A stretch of 36,845 nucleotides of DNA from an uncultured Asticcacaulis sp. (GCA_936940865.1 CAKZJB010000059.1:1-36845), one strand, 5' to 3'; positions 24,377-33,804 are shown, counted from the first letter of the stretch. The notes: a model not told the origin generated them from the letters alone. Numbers and translations: made by a program.

Positions 24377-25174
24377 AGTCCGGGCTTCGTCGTCGCTGCG
24401 GCAGAGGGCAAAGCAGGTCGCGCCCGATCCCGACATGCGCGCGAATGCCGTTTCCGGCTGGGCGTTAAGCACCATGAGCACGTCAGCGATTTCGGGCCTG
24501 AGGGCAATGGCGGGCGCTTCCAGATCGTTGCGGGTGGTTTCCAGCGCGTCAATCAACGCGCTGGGTGAAGAAATGTCGAAAAACGGCTGCTTTGCATCGA
24601 TATTTTGGAACCCGTCTTCAGCGTCGTACTGGCGGAAAACGGCTGGCGTCGAACATTCGACTCCGGGATTGACCAGTACGGCCGGCATAGAAGGAAGCGA
24701 AACCGGAGTCAGTTTTTCACCAAAGCCCTCGGCAATCGCTGACTTCGCCCACAGGCACATGACGCCGTCGGCGCCGACAGCGCCGGCAAGCGCCTCAAGA
24801 TCGGCGTCCGGCATGTCCGGTGCATATGTCCCGCGCAGCAGGTGAAGGACCGCGCCGGCGTCGGCGCTGCCGCCGCCGATACCCGAGGCCACTGGCAGGT
24901 TCTTGGTCAAACGGATATCGGCGGCAAGCCGCATACCGGCGGCCTGTTCGAAGCGCCGCACGGCCTTGACAACGAGATTGTCCTCCCCCGGGCTCAGGCC
25001 TTCGCCGAACGGGCCGTCGATGCGGAGGTTCAATTCCTCTCCGTAAGCCTTTGGCTGCAAAATAATTTCGTCCCCGATATCGGCGAAGACGACAAGGCTT
25101 TGCAGCGGATGATAGCCCCTGTCATCCGGCTGCGCGACGTGGAGATAAAGGTTGATTTTCGCCGGGGCGATCAC
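24314..25174 (-). CDS. ispE: 4-diphosphocytidyl-2-C-methyl-D-erythritol kinase
   Basis: 286-residue GHMP kinase that phosphorylates CDP-methylerythritol in the MEP isoprenoid pathway. N-terminal APAKINLYLHV motif, ATP-binding PVASGIGGGSADAGA, and the late MSGSGATCFAL. The start is a GTG at 25172-25174 that overlaps the TGA of the upstream TPR gene (GTGA), implying coupled translation. Its 3' end overlaps the convergent DUF6157-like gene. Confidence 0.94.
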   Translation of the reverse strand: MIAPAKINLYLHVAQPDDRGYHPLQSLVVFADIGDEIILQPKAYGEELNLRIDGPFGEGLSPGEDNLVVKAVRRFEQAAGMRLAADIRLTKNLPVASGIGGGSADAGAVLHLLRGTYAPDMPDADLEALAGAVGADGVMCLWAKSAIAEGFGEKLTPVSLPSMPAVLVNPGVECSTPAVFRQYDAEDGFQNIDAKQPFFDISSPSALIDALETTRNDLEAPAIALRPEIADVLMVLNAQPETAFARMSGSGATCFALCRSDDEARTLSRRLEGLMPRAWVRACRLS

Positions 25175-26970
25175 TCGCTGGGTTTCGCCTTGGCCGGCGC
25201 CTTGTCGTTGAACGCCGTGGTTTCGGGTTTCGGAGCTTCGGCCGCCCTGGCGACCTCCGCCGTGGCGTCGAGCTTGGCCTTGATGGCCGCGACCGTCTTC
25301 GGCGTGACGTTCTGCAGGCCCAGCACGCGCTGCCATTCGTAGCGCGCCTCGGCGGTGCGGCCGAGCGCCTTGTAGACGTCTCCCAGATGCTCGTTGACCT
25401 CGGCGTCCGACGGCTCGAGCTGCACGGCCTGTTCGATATAGCCGAGCGCCTGGTCATAGTCGCCCAGCTTGTAATAGCCCCAGCCCAGCGAATCGACGAT
25501 GGCGCCGGAATGGGGGCTGAGCGACATGGCCTGGCGCACCAGATCCATGCCCTCCTTGATATGCAGCCCACGGTCTATCCAGCCGTAGCCCAGGAAGTTC
25601 AGGATTTCCGGGCGCTGCGGATTGAGCGTCTTCGCCTTTTGAATAGCGGCTTCGGCCTTGTCCCAGTCGTCGATTGAATCGTAGGCGATGGCGGTGATGA
25701 ACCACGCCTGCCAGGTCATGTCGCTTTCGCCTTTCGCGGCGATGCGGTCGTTGATGACCTTGAGCGCGGCTTCGTCCTTGCCCTGGTCGTGCAGCACGTC
25801 GGCCTTTTCGACCGTAAGCGTCAGGTCGTTCGGATTGGTCTTGAGGCCGTCTTCGATCAGCCCGAGCGCGGTGTCGTTTTCGCCGCGGCCGCGCAGCGAC
25901 CAGATGCGGCGCAGGCCGGCTTCGGCGGCATAGGGCGAAGCCGCCGGCACTTCCGCCCAGGCGGCTTCGGCCAGGTCCGGCGCCTTCATGTCCAGCTCGG
26001 TCTGGCCGAGGAACAGGCGGGCGCGGTCGTTCGACGGATCGAGATAGAGCGCCAGGCGGAGGTCCGCCAAAGCCATTTCGCTGTCGCGGTCGCCGGAATA
26101 GAGGGTCGCCGACATGAGGAGCGCCTGGGCGATGCTGACCTTCAGGTCCGGCAGCGCCGCGGGCTTGTCGTCCGGGCCATCGAGGCGCGCCAGAGCGGCG
26201 CGGGCCAGCGGGTCGCCGGAGGTATCGACCAGGGTCTTCCAGATGGCGTGGGCCTCGTCCTTGCGGCCCTGGCGCTCCAGGAAGCCGGCATAGTCGGGAC
26301 CGAAGACCAGGCTGGCGGCGCCGGGCTGATACAGGGCCTTGTAAAGCGCGTCGGCTTCGGCCGGCTGCTTGCGGATTTCATAGATGCGCGCGCGTTCGGC
26401 TTTCAGCAGAAAGACCAGCAGCGCGCCGCGTTCGGATGCGGCCAGGGTCGCATCGCCCGACGAATCGACCGCTTCGGTCCATTTTCCGGCCATGGCCAGG
26501 ACATAGGGCCGCATCAGGGCGGCGGCGCGTTCATCGCCGCCGGACTTGGCATAGGCCTCGAGCATCGAAACGGCCGCTGCCGGATGGCTGTCGCGGACCG
26601 CCGTCGTCGCTCCGACGATGGTGGTCATCAGCTTGCCGGTCGCGCTGAGCGACGCCGTGGCCGCGCCCTTCGGCATCAGGCGCGCGGCGCCTTCGATGTC
26701 GCCGTTGAGAATGCTGACCAGAAAGGCCTTTTCCCGCAGGTCGACGTCGTCGGGGTCGGCGTCCGAGGCCGACGCCAGGGCCTGCGAGGCCGTGGTGAGG
26801 TCGCCCATATTCATGGCGAAGCGGCCGACCAGGTATTGCGCGTATGGGCTGGACGGCCGGGCGCCGAGATGCAGGACGAGGCCGGGGCGCACGCTTGTGG
26901 TGGAGGCTGCGGCCGGCTGGACCGCCAAACCGAGGGCGGCGGCCAGGACCGCCAGACTTACCAAACGCAT
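25171..26970 (-). CDS. Exported tetratricopeptide-repeat protein
   Basis: 599-residue protein with a Sec signal peptide (MRLVSLAVLAAALGLAVQPA then AAS) and TPR helices across most of the chain, clearest in the C-terminal third (LNFLGYGWIDRG, DSLGWGYYKLGDYDQALGYI, VNEHLGDVYKALGRTAEARY). Similar TPR proteins lie next to ispE in many alphaproteobacteria. Probable periplasmic scaffold; partner unknown. A GTG two codons upstream of the ATG is an alternative start. Confidence 0.88.
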   Translation of the reverse strand: MRLVSLAVLAAALGLAVQPAAASTTSVRPGLVLHLGARPSSPYAQYLVGRFAMNMGDLTTASQALASASDADPDDVDLREKAFLVSILNGDIEGAARLMPKGAATASLSATGKLMTTIVGATTAVRDSHPAAAVSMLEAYAKSGGDERAAALMRPYVLAMAGKWTEAVDSSGDATLAASERGALLVFLLKAERARIYEIRKQPAEADALYKALYQPGAASLVFGPDYAGFLERQGRKDEAHAIWKTLVDTSGDPLARAALARLDGPDDKPAALPDLKVSIAQALLMSATLYSGDRDSEMALADLRLALYLDPSNDRARLFLGQTELDMKAPDLAEAAWAEVPAASPYAAEAGLRRIWSLRGRGENDTALGLIEDGLKTNPNDLTLTVEKADVLHDQGKDEAALKVINDRIAAKGESDMTWQAWFITAIAYDSIDDWDKAEAAIQKAKTLNPQRPEILNFLGYGWIDRGLHIKEGMDLVRQAMSLSPHSGAIVDSLGWGYYKLGDYDQALGYIEQAVQLEPSDAEVNEHLGDVYKALGRTAEARYEWQRVLGLQNVTPKTVAAIKAKLDATAEVARAAEAPKPETTAFNDKAPAKAKPSE

Positions 26971-27038
26971 TTTCACAGTGAGAGACCTGCCGCTAAAGTA
27001 TGTACGCACCACCCAACAGCAAAACCCTTAACCCATCT

Positions 27039-28724
27039 TTACATGTTTGGATAGTTCGGACCGCCGCCGCCTTCCGGCGTGGTCCACACGATGTTGTTTG
27101 TCGGGTCCTTGATGTCGCAGGTCTTGCAGTGGACGCAGTTCTGGGCGTTGATCTGCAAGCGCGGTTCACGGGTTTCCAGGCCGACGATCTCGTACACGCC
27201 GGCCGGGCAGTAGCGTTGCGCGGGCTCGGCATATTTGGCGAGATTGATGTCGATCGGGATATGCGGGTCCTTCAATTTCAGGTGAACGGGCTGGTCTTCT
27301 TCATGATTGGTCGAGGAGATGAAGACCGAGGACAGTTTGTCGAAGGTCAGGACGTTGTCGTACTTCGGATAGGCGATGGGCTTGCATTCCGCCGCCGGGC
27401 GAATCGAATGGGCGTCGCTCTTGCCGTGCTTCAATGACCCCTGCCCCGTCAGCAGGCTGAAGCCGCCCAGCAGGTTGGTGACGGTCATCTCGACGCCGCC
27501 GATCAGCGTGCCCAGCGTCGTGCCGAACCTCGACAGGATCGGCTTGACGTTGCGGACCAGCTTAAGCTCACGCTTGATGTCCGAATGGTCGTAGGCGGTC
27601 TGGTAGCCGTCGAGCACGCGCGGCGGCGTGCCGGAATGGATCGCCTTGAAGGCGGCGTCGGCGGCCAGAATCCCGCTCTTGATGGCGTTATGGCTGCCCT
27701 TGATGCGCGGCAGGTTGACGAAGCCGGCCGAACAGCCGATCAGCGCGCCGCCCGGGAACACCAGTTTCGGCACCGACTGATAGCCGCCTTCGTTGATGGC
27801 GCGGGCGCCGTAGGCGACGCGCTGGCCGCCTTCGAGCGTGTCGCGGATCAGCGGATGCAGCTTGAAGCGCTGGAACTCGTCGTAAGGCGACAGATACGGG
27901 TTCTGGTAATTCAGGTGGACCACGAAGCCGATCGACACATAGTGGTCGCCGAAGTGATAGAGGAAGGAGCCGCCGCCGGTCTTGTCGTCGAGCGGCCAGC
28001 CGAGCGTGTGCTGGACCAGGCCGGGCTTGAATTTGTCGGGAGAGACCTTCCACAGTTCCTTGATGCCGATGCCGTATTTCTGGACGTCGCAGTCGGCGTC
28101 GAGGTTGAACTTGCGGATGACTTCGCCCGAAAGCGAACCGCGTGCCCCTTCGGCGAAGAAGGTGTATTTGGCGTGGAGTTCCAGGCCCGGCTGATAGTCC
28201 GGCTTGTGATGGCCGTCCCTGGCGACCCCGAACACGCCGGCGACGACGCCCTTGACCGCGCCCTCCTCGTCGTAGAGCACCTCCGAGCACGCCATGCCGG
28301 GATAGATCTCGACGCCCAGCGCCTCGGCCTGTTCGGCCAGCCAGCGCGTGAGATTGCCGAGGCTGCCGGCATAGCAGCCGTGATTGTCCATGTAGGCGGG
28401 CTTGGGCAGCCAGGAGATATCCATGGACCCTTGCGGGCCAAGATAGATGAACCTGTCTGCGCTGACCGGCGTATCGAGCGGCGCGCCGCGTTCCTTCCAG
28501 TCCGGAAACAGCTTCGATAGGCCGCTGGGATCGATGACCGCGCCCGACAGGATGTGGGCGCCGATTTCGGAACCCTTTTCCAGCACGGCGACGCTGATCT
28601 CGGCGCCGGCCTTTTCCGCCTGTTGCTTCAGCCGGATCGCCGCCGACAGCCCCGCGGGGCCTCCACCGACGATGACGACGTCGTATTCCATCGACTCGCG
28701 CGTGATCGCACCGGTATCCGCCAT
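27039..28724 (-). CDS. Electron transfer flavoprotein-ubiquinone oxidoreductase
   Basis: 561-residue inner-membrane-associated flavoprotein that passes electrons from ETF (fatty-acid and amino-acid oxidation) to ubiquinone. FAD motif VIVGGGPAGLSAA at 17-29, EIGAHILSGAV, and GCSAGFVNLPRIKGSHNA. The C-terminal [4Fe-4S] ligands are Cys506 (CPAGVYE), Cys530, Cys533 and Cys536. AGGAGA precedes the ATG. Full length; the ETF subunits are not in this window. Confidence 0.95.
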   Translation of the reverse strand: MADTGAITRESMEYDVVIVGGGPAGLSAAIRLKQQAEKAGAEISVAVLEKGSEIGAHILSGAVIDPSGLSKLFPDWKERGAPLDTPVSADRFIYLGPQGSMDISWLPKPAYMDNHGCYAGSLGNLTRWLAEQAEALGVEIYPGMACSEVLYDEEGAVKGVVAGVFGVARDGHHKPDYQPGLELHAKYTFFAEGARGSLSGEVIRKFNLDADCDVQKYGIGIKELWKVSPDKFKPGLVQHTLGWPLDDKTGGGSFLYHFGDHYVSIGFVVHLNYQNPYLSPYDEFQRFKLHPLIRDTLEGGQRVAYGARAINEGGYQSVPKLVFPGGALIGCSAGFVNLPRIKGSHNAIKSGILAADAAFKAIHSGTPPRVLDGYQTAYDHSDIKRELKLVRNVKPILSRFGTTLGTLIGGVEMTVTNLLGGFSLLTGQGSLKHGKSDAHSIRPAAECKPIAYPKYDNVLTFDKLSSVFISSTNHEEDQPVHLKLKDPHIPIDINLAKYAEPAQRYCPAGVYEIVGLETREPRLQINAQNCVHCKTCDIKDPTNNIVWTTPEGGGGPNYPNM

Positions 28725-28860
28725 ATGGCCATTCTCCTGACCGGGCGCGCCCGGCTTCTTGTTATGGCGAGGCCGTCAGCCTCTTTTGCTTTGAACTTTG
28801 CCGCCGGAATGCCTATGACGATCCGGCGTCCTTATCGATTACAAGTGAACCCCTCCGCCC

Positions 28861-29718
28861 ATGGTCCCGACCGACGATCCAGCCTCAGGCGACGCGATCC
28901 GCGAGCTTGAAAGCTACCTCGCCTTCCTGGCCGACCACGACCTGGAGGAGGTTTACGAAACTGAGCCTCTTAATCGGACTCTCGCGGAAAATAAACCGCA
29001 TTTCCCGCGTGCCGTGGCGGCAGGATCGCAAATCCCCGTGACAGGTGTGGCTGCGATGCCGCAGCCGGCCGTCCCGGTCAATGGCTTGCGACCGCAAAGC
29101 CTTGCCAACCTTGACCTTGGGGCAGCGGTTCATGAGGCAAAGAGCCGCGTGGCCCATGTGCGGACACTTAACGATCTTTATACCGAAATCGACGCCTTCC
29201 AGGCCATGCCCATGCGGCATGAAGGCGCCAAATCGCTGGTGCGCTTCCGGGGTGCGGAGGCGCCGAAACTTCTGGTCGTCGGCGAAATTCCCGACGCCGA
29301 GGAAGACGTGAGCGGCGTCGCCTTCGCCGGGCGGCCGGGCGCGCTGATCGACAAGGCCCTGAAGGCCGCCGGCGTGCTGGACGTAACCATGCTGGCGCCA
29401 TGCGTGTTCTGGCGTCCGGCAGGCGGGCGGCCGCTGACGTCGGAGGATACCAGCCTCAACGCCCCCTTCCTGCACGCCTTTATCCGCCTGGCCGCGCCGC
29501 AGGCCATCCTGTTGCTGGGCGCGTCGGCCGTGACCAGCGTGCTCAACCTGGACCAGAGCCTGTCGAAGTTGCGCGGGCGTCCTGTTAGCTATACCGAAGG
29601 TGGAAATGCGCTGCCCGTGGTGGCAAGCTATTCGCCGGCCTTCGTGCTGCGGCAGCCGGCGTGCAAGGCGCACCTGTGGCGTGACCTTCTGCAAGTCGTT
29701 GAACTGGCTAAACTTTAG
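28861..29718 (+). CDS. Degenerate family 4-like uracil-DNA glycosylase
   Basis: 285-residue protein whose C-terminal ~180 residues follow the family 4/5 UDG fold: VGEIPDAEEDVSGVAFAGRPGALIDKAL at ~140-167, CVFWRPAGGRPLTSED, and SYSPAFVLRQPACK. Key family residues differ. The usual GEAPGAEED is GEIPDAEED, the HPS motif before LLR is SYSP (256-259), and the iron-sulfur cysteines are not in place (CPL-type Cys is MPM at 116-118; only Cys181 and Cys268 remain). The N-terminal ~100 residues are Pro/Ala-rich and poorly conserved. It may have lost glycosylase activity or use an altered site. Divergent from ETF-QO. Confidence 0.78.
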   Translation: MVPTDDPASGDAIRELESYLAFLADHDLEEVYETEPLNRTLAENKPHFPRAVAAGSQIPVTGVAAMPQPAVPVNGLRPQSLANLDLGAAVHEAKSRVAHVRTLNDLYTEIDAFQAMPMRHEGAKSLVRFRGAEAPKLLVVGEIPDAEEDVSGVAFAGRPGALIDKALKAAGVLDVTMLAPCVFWRPAGGRPLTSEDTSLNAPFLHAFIRLAAPQAILLLGASAVTSVLNLDQSLSKLRGRPVSYTEGGNALPVVASYSPAFVLRQPACKAHLWRDLLQVVELAKL

Positions 29719-29899
29719 CCCGTTCTCAAGCGCTTGTGATACAACCGTCAGGGCATTTTGAGTTGCCTGTGACGCAGCGCACACATAAGTTTTCGATAAG
29801 GACAGATGGTAATGCAATCCTTACGGCATTGCCTGCGCGTTAATCTTTGATAAAGTCCTTATGTTAGGTTTCGGTTTTCCACGGCCCTGAGGTACTGTC

Positions 29900-32581
29900 T
29901 TGACTGTAGCCCACCGCCTGCTTTCCGGCTCACCGGACGTCCGACAGCGACGCCCTGATCGGCGACCTGTGGGCATCGCGTCGCCGTTCGGCGCCAGCCT
30001 TTTCGCCCTCGCCCTTGCCGCTTCGCCAGTCTGCGCGAAGGAAACGCACAAGGCCGAGGCCGAAAAGGCCGCGAGCAAGACGCACACGAAGAGTACCAAG
30101 ACCGCCGACGCCGGCGAGGAAAAGTCTTCGAAGGCGTCCGGCAAGAAGACGACCAGGCTTGCGGCAGCCGACGACGACGACAAGTCGGAAAAGACCCACA
30201 AGTCCGGCAAGGCCAAGGCCGGCGACGAGGATGAAGGCGGCAAGGGCCGGAAGGGTTCGAAGCTCGCGGACGCCGACACGGCCAAGTCATCGAAGAAGGG
30301 CAAGTCGAAGACCGAGCTGGCCGACGACGAAGCCCCCAGGGCCAAGGGCAAGCATGGCAAGGCCGAGGTCGCGTCCGATGACGATGACGCGCCGAAAGCC
30401 AAAGGCAAGCACGTCAAGGCAACGGAAATAGCGTCTGACGACGATGGTGCCAGGCCGGCCAAAAAGGGGTCCAGGAAGGCAGAGCTTGCCGAAAAGGACG
30501 CGAAGGCCCGTGGCAAGCACGGCAAGGCCGAACTCGCCGCCGAAGATGACGATGATGCGAAGCCGGCCCGGAAAGGTGCGAAAAAGGCGGAGATCGCCGA
30601 AAAGGGCAAGCACGGCGCGAAAGCCGAACTCGCTGACGCTGACGCCCGGCCCGCGAAGGGGGCGAAAAACGCGAAGAAGGCGGACCTTGCCTCCAACGAC
30701 GATGACGATGCTCCGAAAGCCAAGGCAGCGCCTGCGCCTGCGTCGGTCAGGCCCGCCGTCGTAAAGGTCGCGGTCAAGACCGTCCCGGCGCAGAAGCCGT
30801 CTACCTTCCCCATATCCCTGGCGTCGCTGGCGACTTCGCTGCAGCGCCTGCCGCAATCGCTGTTCAACCTGCCCGGACAGCAGGCCGCCACGCCTGCTCC
30901 GGTTCCGGTGAAAATCAATTCCGGACCCGTGCCTTACACGCGGATCCGCAACCAGAATGTCAATGCGACGGGCGTTCTAACGACGACCGATGCCCAGCTT
31001 TATCAGACGGCGTTCGCCCAGATCGACGATGGCGACTACGACGGCGCCGAGGCCACTCTGGCCCAGGTCAACGATCGCTCGCTGGTCGGTTACGCCGAAT
31101 ATCACAAGCTGTTCAGCAGCGGCTATACCGCCACCTACGAAGAACTGACCGCCTGGCTGTCACAATATGGCGACCAGCCTGTCGCCATGCGTGTCTGGAC
31201 CCTGGCCAAGCGCAAGAAGCCGGCTGGCGCGCCCGATCCCGCCTTCCCGTCGCTGGCGGGGAATCAGGCGCTGGCCTCCGCTGCGGCCGCGGGTGCCCCG
31301 GGGGTTGCCGTCGAGCTGGCTGGGACGGGCAGCCTGACGCCGTCGATGAAGGCCGACTACAATCCCGGCGCGCCCCAGCTCGACAGGACCGATTCCGACC
31401 TGACGCCCAAGTCGGCGCGTTCCGCCTATAACAATGGCCAGCTGGAGCAGGCTGTCGTCCTGGCGCGCAAGATCGGCGACCACTGGGTGGCCGGCCTCGC
31501 CGACTGGCGGCTCAAGCGGTATGACCAGGCGATGGCTGAATTCAAGTTCGTGGCCACCGACCCCAGCCGCAACGCGTGGAGCCAGTCGAGCGGCGCTTAC
31601 TGGGCCGGCCGCTGCGCGCTCAAGCTGGGCGACACCGCCGGCGCCGACACCTATTTCAAGATCGCCGCCAGCTTCCCCTTTACCTTCTATGGCCTGCTGG
31701 CAGAGGCGCGCCTCGGCGTCACGCCCGCGGTGGAACTGGCCAAGAAGGGCCTGCCTCCGACCTTCCAGGGCACGACGCGCGACGCGCTGACCGCGAGTCT
31801 CGATGACGATTTCGCCTGGACCAAGGACAACGCCCAGGCCCGCCGCCTCAATGCCCTGGTCCAGATCGGCCGCACCAGCGATGCTCAGGTCGAGCTGCAG
31901 AGCGCCATGCAAAAGGCCAGCGACGATACCGCGCGCGACCACTGGATGGCGCTGGCCGCCTACAACAACATTCCGGTCAGCCCGCTGACCAGCTCCGACC
32001 GCCTGTTCAACGCCTCGCTCTATCCGATCCCCAGCTATAAGCTGCGTGATGATGGCGGTGTCGACAGCGCACTGGTCTATGCCTTCGCCCGCAAGGAATC
32101 GAAGTTCAACGCCAATGCCAAGAGCTATGCCGGCGCCTATGGCCTGCTGCAGCTGATGCCGTCGACCGCGGCCCTGGTCGAAAACGATCCCAGCTTCAAT
32201 GCCAGGCCGTCCAAGCTGCTCAAGCCCGCGACCAACCTGCGGGTCGGCCAGAAATACATCCAGCGCCTGATGGACTCGAAGCCGGTCGGCGGCGATCTCC
32301 TGCGCACCATCGCGGCCTATAATGGCGGTCCGGGCGTCGTGAAGGATGCCGTCACCTCGCTGGGTCCCGATGCCGATGCCCTGCTGGTCATGGAATCGAT
32401 CCCGGTCGCCGAAACCCGGCAATATGTCGAGGAAGTCGCCGCCAACTACTGGATCTATCGCCAGCTGATGGGCAAGGAGACGCCCAGCCTGACCCAGGCT
32501 GCGGGCGACGCCAAGGTCATCGATCCGACTGCCGACGCCGATCCGAAGGACGTCGCCATGGCCGATACGGACGATCAGTAA
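29900..32581 (+). CDS. slt: Soluble lytic murein transglycosylase with long charged low-complexity region
   Basis: 893-residue exported enzyme that cleaves peptidoglycan with anhydromuramic acid formation. A basic N-terminus with hydrophobic segment (~25-46) serves as signal peptide. Residues ~47-276 are a Lys/Ala/Asp low-complexity stretch of repeats such as KGKHGKAELA and DDDDAPKAK. The helical superhelical U/L domains follow (~360-700). The SLT catalytic domain (~720-860) has Glu733 in AFARKESKFN, GAYGLLQLMPSTA and AAYNGGPG. The start is read as TTG 29900 with GAGG 8 nt upstream; GTG 29969 is possible but lacks a site. The low-complexity part is unusual for Slt and may bind wall polymers or DNA. 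Confidence 0.88.
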   Translation: MTVAHRLLSGSPDVRQRRPDRRPVGIASPFGASLFALALAASPVCAKETHKAEAEKAASKTHTKSTKTADAGEEKSSKASGKKTTRLAAADDDDKSEKTHKSGKAKAGDEDEGGKGRKGSKLADADTAKSSKKGKSKTELADDEAPRAKGKHGKAEVASDDDDAPKAKGKHVKATEIASDDDGARPAKKGSRKAELAEKDAKARGKHGKAELAAEDDDDAKPARKGAKKAEIAEKGKHGAKAELADADARPAKGAKNAKKADLASNDDDDAPKAKAAPAPASVRPAVVKVAVKTVPAQKPSTFPISLASLATSLQRLPQSLFNLPGQQAATPAPVPVKINSGPVPYTRIRNQNVNATGVLTTTDAQLYQTAFAQIDDGDYDGAEATLAQVNDRSLVGYAEYHKLFSSGYTATYEELTAWLSQYGDQPVAMRVWTLAKRKKPAGAPDPAFPSLAGNQALASAAAAGAPGVAVELAGTGSLTPSMKADYNPGAPQLDRTDSDLTPKSARSAYNNGQLEQAVVLARKIGDHWVAGLADWRLKRYDQAMAEFKFVATDPSRNAWSQSSGAYWAGRCALKLGDTAGADTYFKIAASFPFTFYGLLAEARLGVTPAVELAKKGLPPTFQGTTRDALTASLDDDFAWTKDNAQARRLNALVQIGRTSDAQVELQSAMQKASDDTARDHWMALAAYNNIPVSPLTSSDRLFNASLYPIPSYKLRDDGGVDSALVYAFARKESKFNANAKSYAGAYGLLQLMPSTAALVENDPSFNARPSKLLKPATNLRVGQKYIQRLMDSKPVGGDLLRTIAAYNGGPGVVKDAVTSLGPDADALLVMESIPVAETRQYVEEVAANYWIYRQLMGKETPSLTQAAGDAKVIDPTADADPKDVAMADTDDQ

Positions 32582-32605
32582 GAGATTGCCACGGATGACA
32601 CGGAT

Positions 32606-32623
32606 TTGCCGCTTGCGCGGCAA
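32606..32623 (+). terminator. Hairpin after slt
   Basis: Stem ttgccgc / gcggcaa with a 4-nt loop about 25 nt after the slt stop. No run of T follows, so a weak or factor-dependent terminator. The 137-bp gap otherwise shows only short direct copies of cacggat. Confidence 0.4.
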
Positions 32624-32718
32624 GACGCGGATGGCACTTTACGCCGTTATTTCAGAGACTTAAGCGCTATGGCTCACACCTGCGGTCAGCGGTATGCCCG
32701 GATGGGAGGCACCGCATT

Positions 32719-33036
32719 TCAGGTTCCAACGACTTGCAATACCGTTCCCATTCCGACGACGGCCCCACCTTCTTGAATGTGCCACTCTCGGCCCGGATGG
32801 ATTTCGCCTTCCAGGGCGGGCCATTTCCGAAGCCGCAGCAACACATTCATCGTCTCACCGGGCTGCAGACTTTGTCCGGCGGGGATCTCGATAAAGCCGA
32901 TCGTCATATCGCGGTTCCCAGGCCCGAAAAAATTGTGATTCGGTCGGTAGCTTCCGCTCACCGGCGTTGTACGCCCGCCCTCCGTCGTTGGAAGCAGATA
33001 AATTCTTGCAAGGACTACAATGTAGTCGCCGGCCAT
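32719..33036 (-). CDS. Stand-alone EF-Tu domain 3-like protein
   Basis: 105-residue protein matching the C-terminal beta-barrel (domain 3) of elongation factor Tu: LPTTEGGRTTPVSGSYRP, FFGPGNRDMTIGFIEIP, and WHIQEGGAVVGMGTVLQVV parallel the GGRHTP..YRPQF, DVTG.IELP and FAIREGGRTVGAG of EF-Tu. There is no GTPase domain. The start ATG at 33034-33036 is only 7 nt after the glycosyltransferase stop, so the two are co-transcribed. In EF-Tu this face binds tRNA, kirromycin-type ligands and EF-Ts. Its independent job is unknown. Confidence 0.75.
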   Translation of the reverse strand: MAGDYIVVLARIYLLPTTEGGRTTPVSGSYRPNHNFFGPGNRDMTIGFIEIPAGQSLQPGETMNVLLRLRKWPALEGEIHPGREWHIQEGGAVVGMGTVLQVVGT

Positions 33037-33043
33037 AACCAAA

Positions 33044-33718
33044 TTACGCCAGTCGCTTGACTGGCGGCTTGGGCGGGATGCCCAGCAGATAGAGCCCGAA
33101 CTGCAAGGCGCGGCCCACCGTGCCGACAGCCCAGCCGCGCGCCTTGAAACGGCTGGCCGAAGTGCCAAGCGACACCGGAATGGGCCGCAGGCGGGCGCGA
33201 CCGAGGCTCATCGACAGCGCCACTTCCTCGAAGGCCACCTGGTCCTTGTAGCCGCCGACGCAGTCGTAGAGGGCGCGCGAGATCAGCATGCCATGGTCGC
33301 CGCTCGGCAAGGCCAGGAAACGGGCACGCAGGGCGACGAATTCGCCCCACAACCTGGCCAGCAGCGACGGTTCCTCGAAGCGGATATGGAAATAACCGGC
33401 CTGGGCGGGGAAGTTGCGGACATGGTTTTCGACCGGATCGAGCCACCCGTCGCCAAGCTGTGAATCGGAATGCAGGATCATCAGCCATTCGCCGCGCGCT
33501 TCGCGGCAGCCCTGCCACAGTTGCAGGCCGCGCGCCGCGTCGGCGTGGACGATGCGGCACCCTGTAGACTCGGCGATTTCGAGGGTCGAGTCGGTCGATC
33601 CGCCGTCGACGATGACCACCTCCTTGATCAGCCCCTCGACGACGCCCGGCATCAGGGCGGTCAGGGTTCGGACCAGGTGATCTTCGGCATTGAGGGTCGG
33701 GATGACGACGGAAATCAC
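33044..33718 (-). CDS. Family 2 glycosyltransferase
   Basis: 224-residue GT-A fold transferase. N-terminal ISVVIPTLNAEDHLVRTL, nucleotide-sugar loop EVVIVDGGSTDSTLEIA, and the acidic motif ILHSDSQLGDGW (DxD-like). No membrane helix except a weak C-terminal hydrophobic patch. GTG 33716-33718 gives the family start; an upstream extension has no similarity. Lies 86 nt after the rRNA methyltransferase and just before the EF-Tu-like gene. Acceptor unknown; related small GT2 enzymes act on lipids or glycans. Confidence 0.85.
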   Translation of the reverse strand: MISVVIPTLNAEDHLVRTLTALMPGVVEGLIKEVVIVDGGSTDSTLEIAESTGCRIVHADAARGLQLWQGCREARGEWLMILHSDSQLGDGWLDPVENHVRNFPAQAGYFHIRFEEPSLLARLWGEFVALRARFLALPSGDHGMLISRALYDCVGGYKDQVAFEEVALSMSLGRARLRPIPVSLGTSASRFKARGWAVGTVGRALQFGLYLLGIPPKPPVKRLA

Positions 33719-33804
33719 GGACGCTACTTTCTTTTCAATTCTTGAAGAGCGGGCCTTCGGCCCTGAGGACCCGTATAGCACGAGTCGTCTCCTGAAACGC
33801 GAAC

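Noticed and set aside
29840-29854. TTAA-N7-TAAA upstream of slt as a CtrA site
   Set aside because: One mismatch in the second half-site and no further support; too weak to list.
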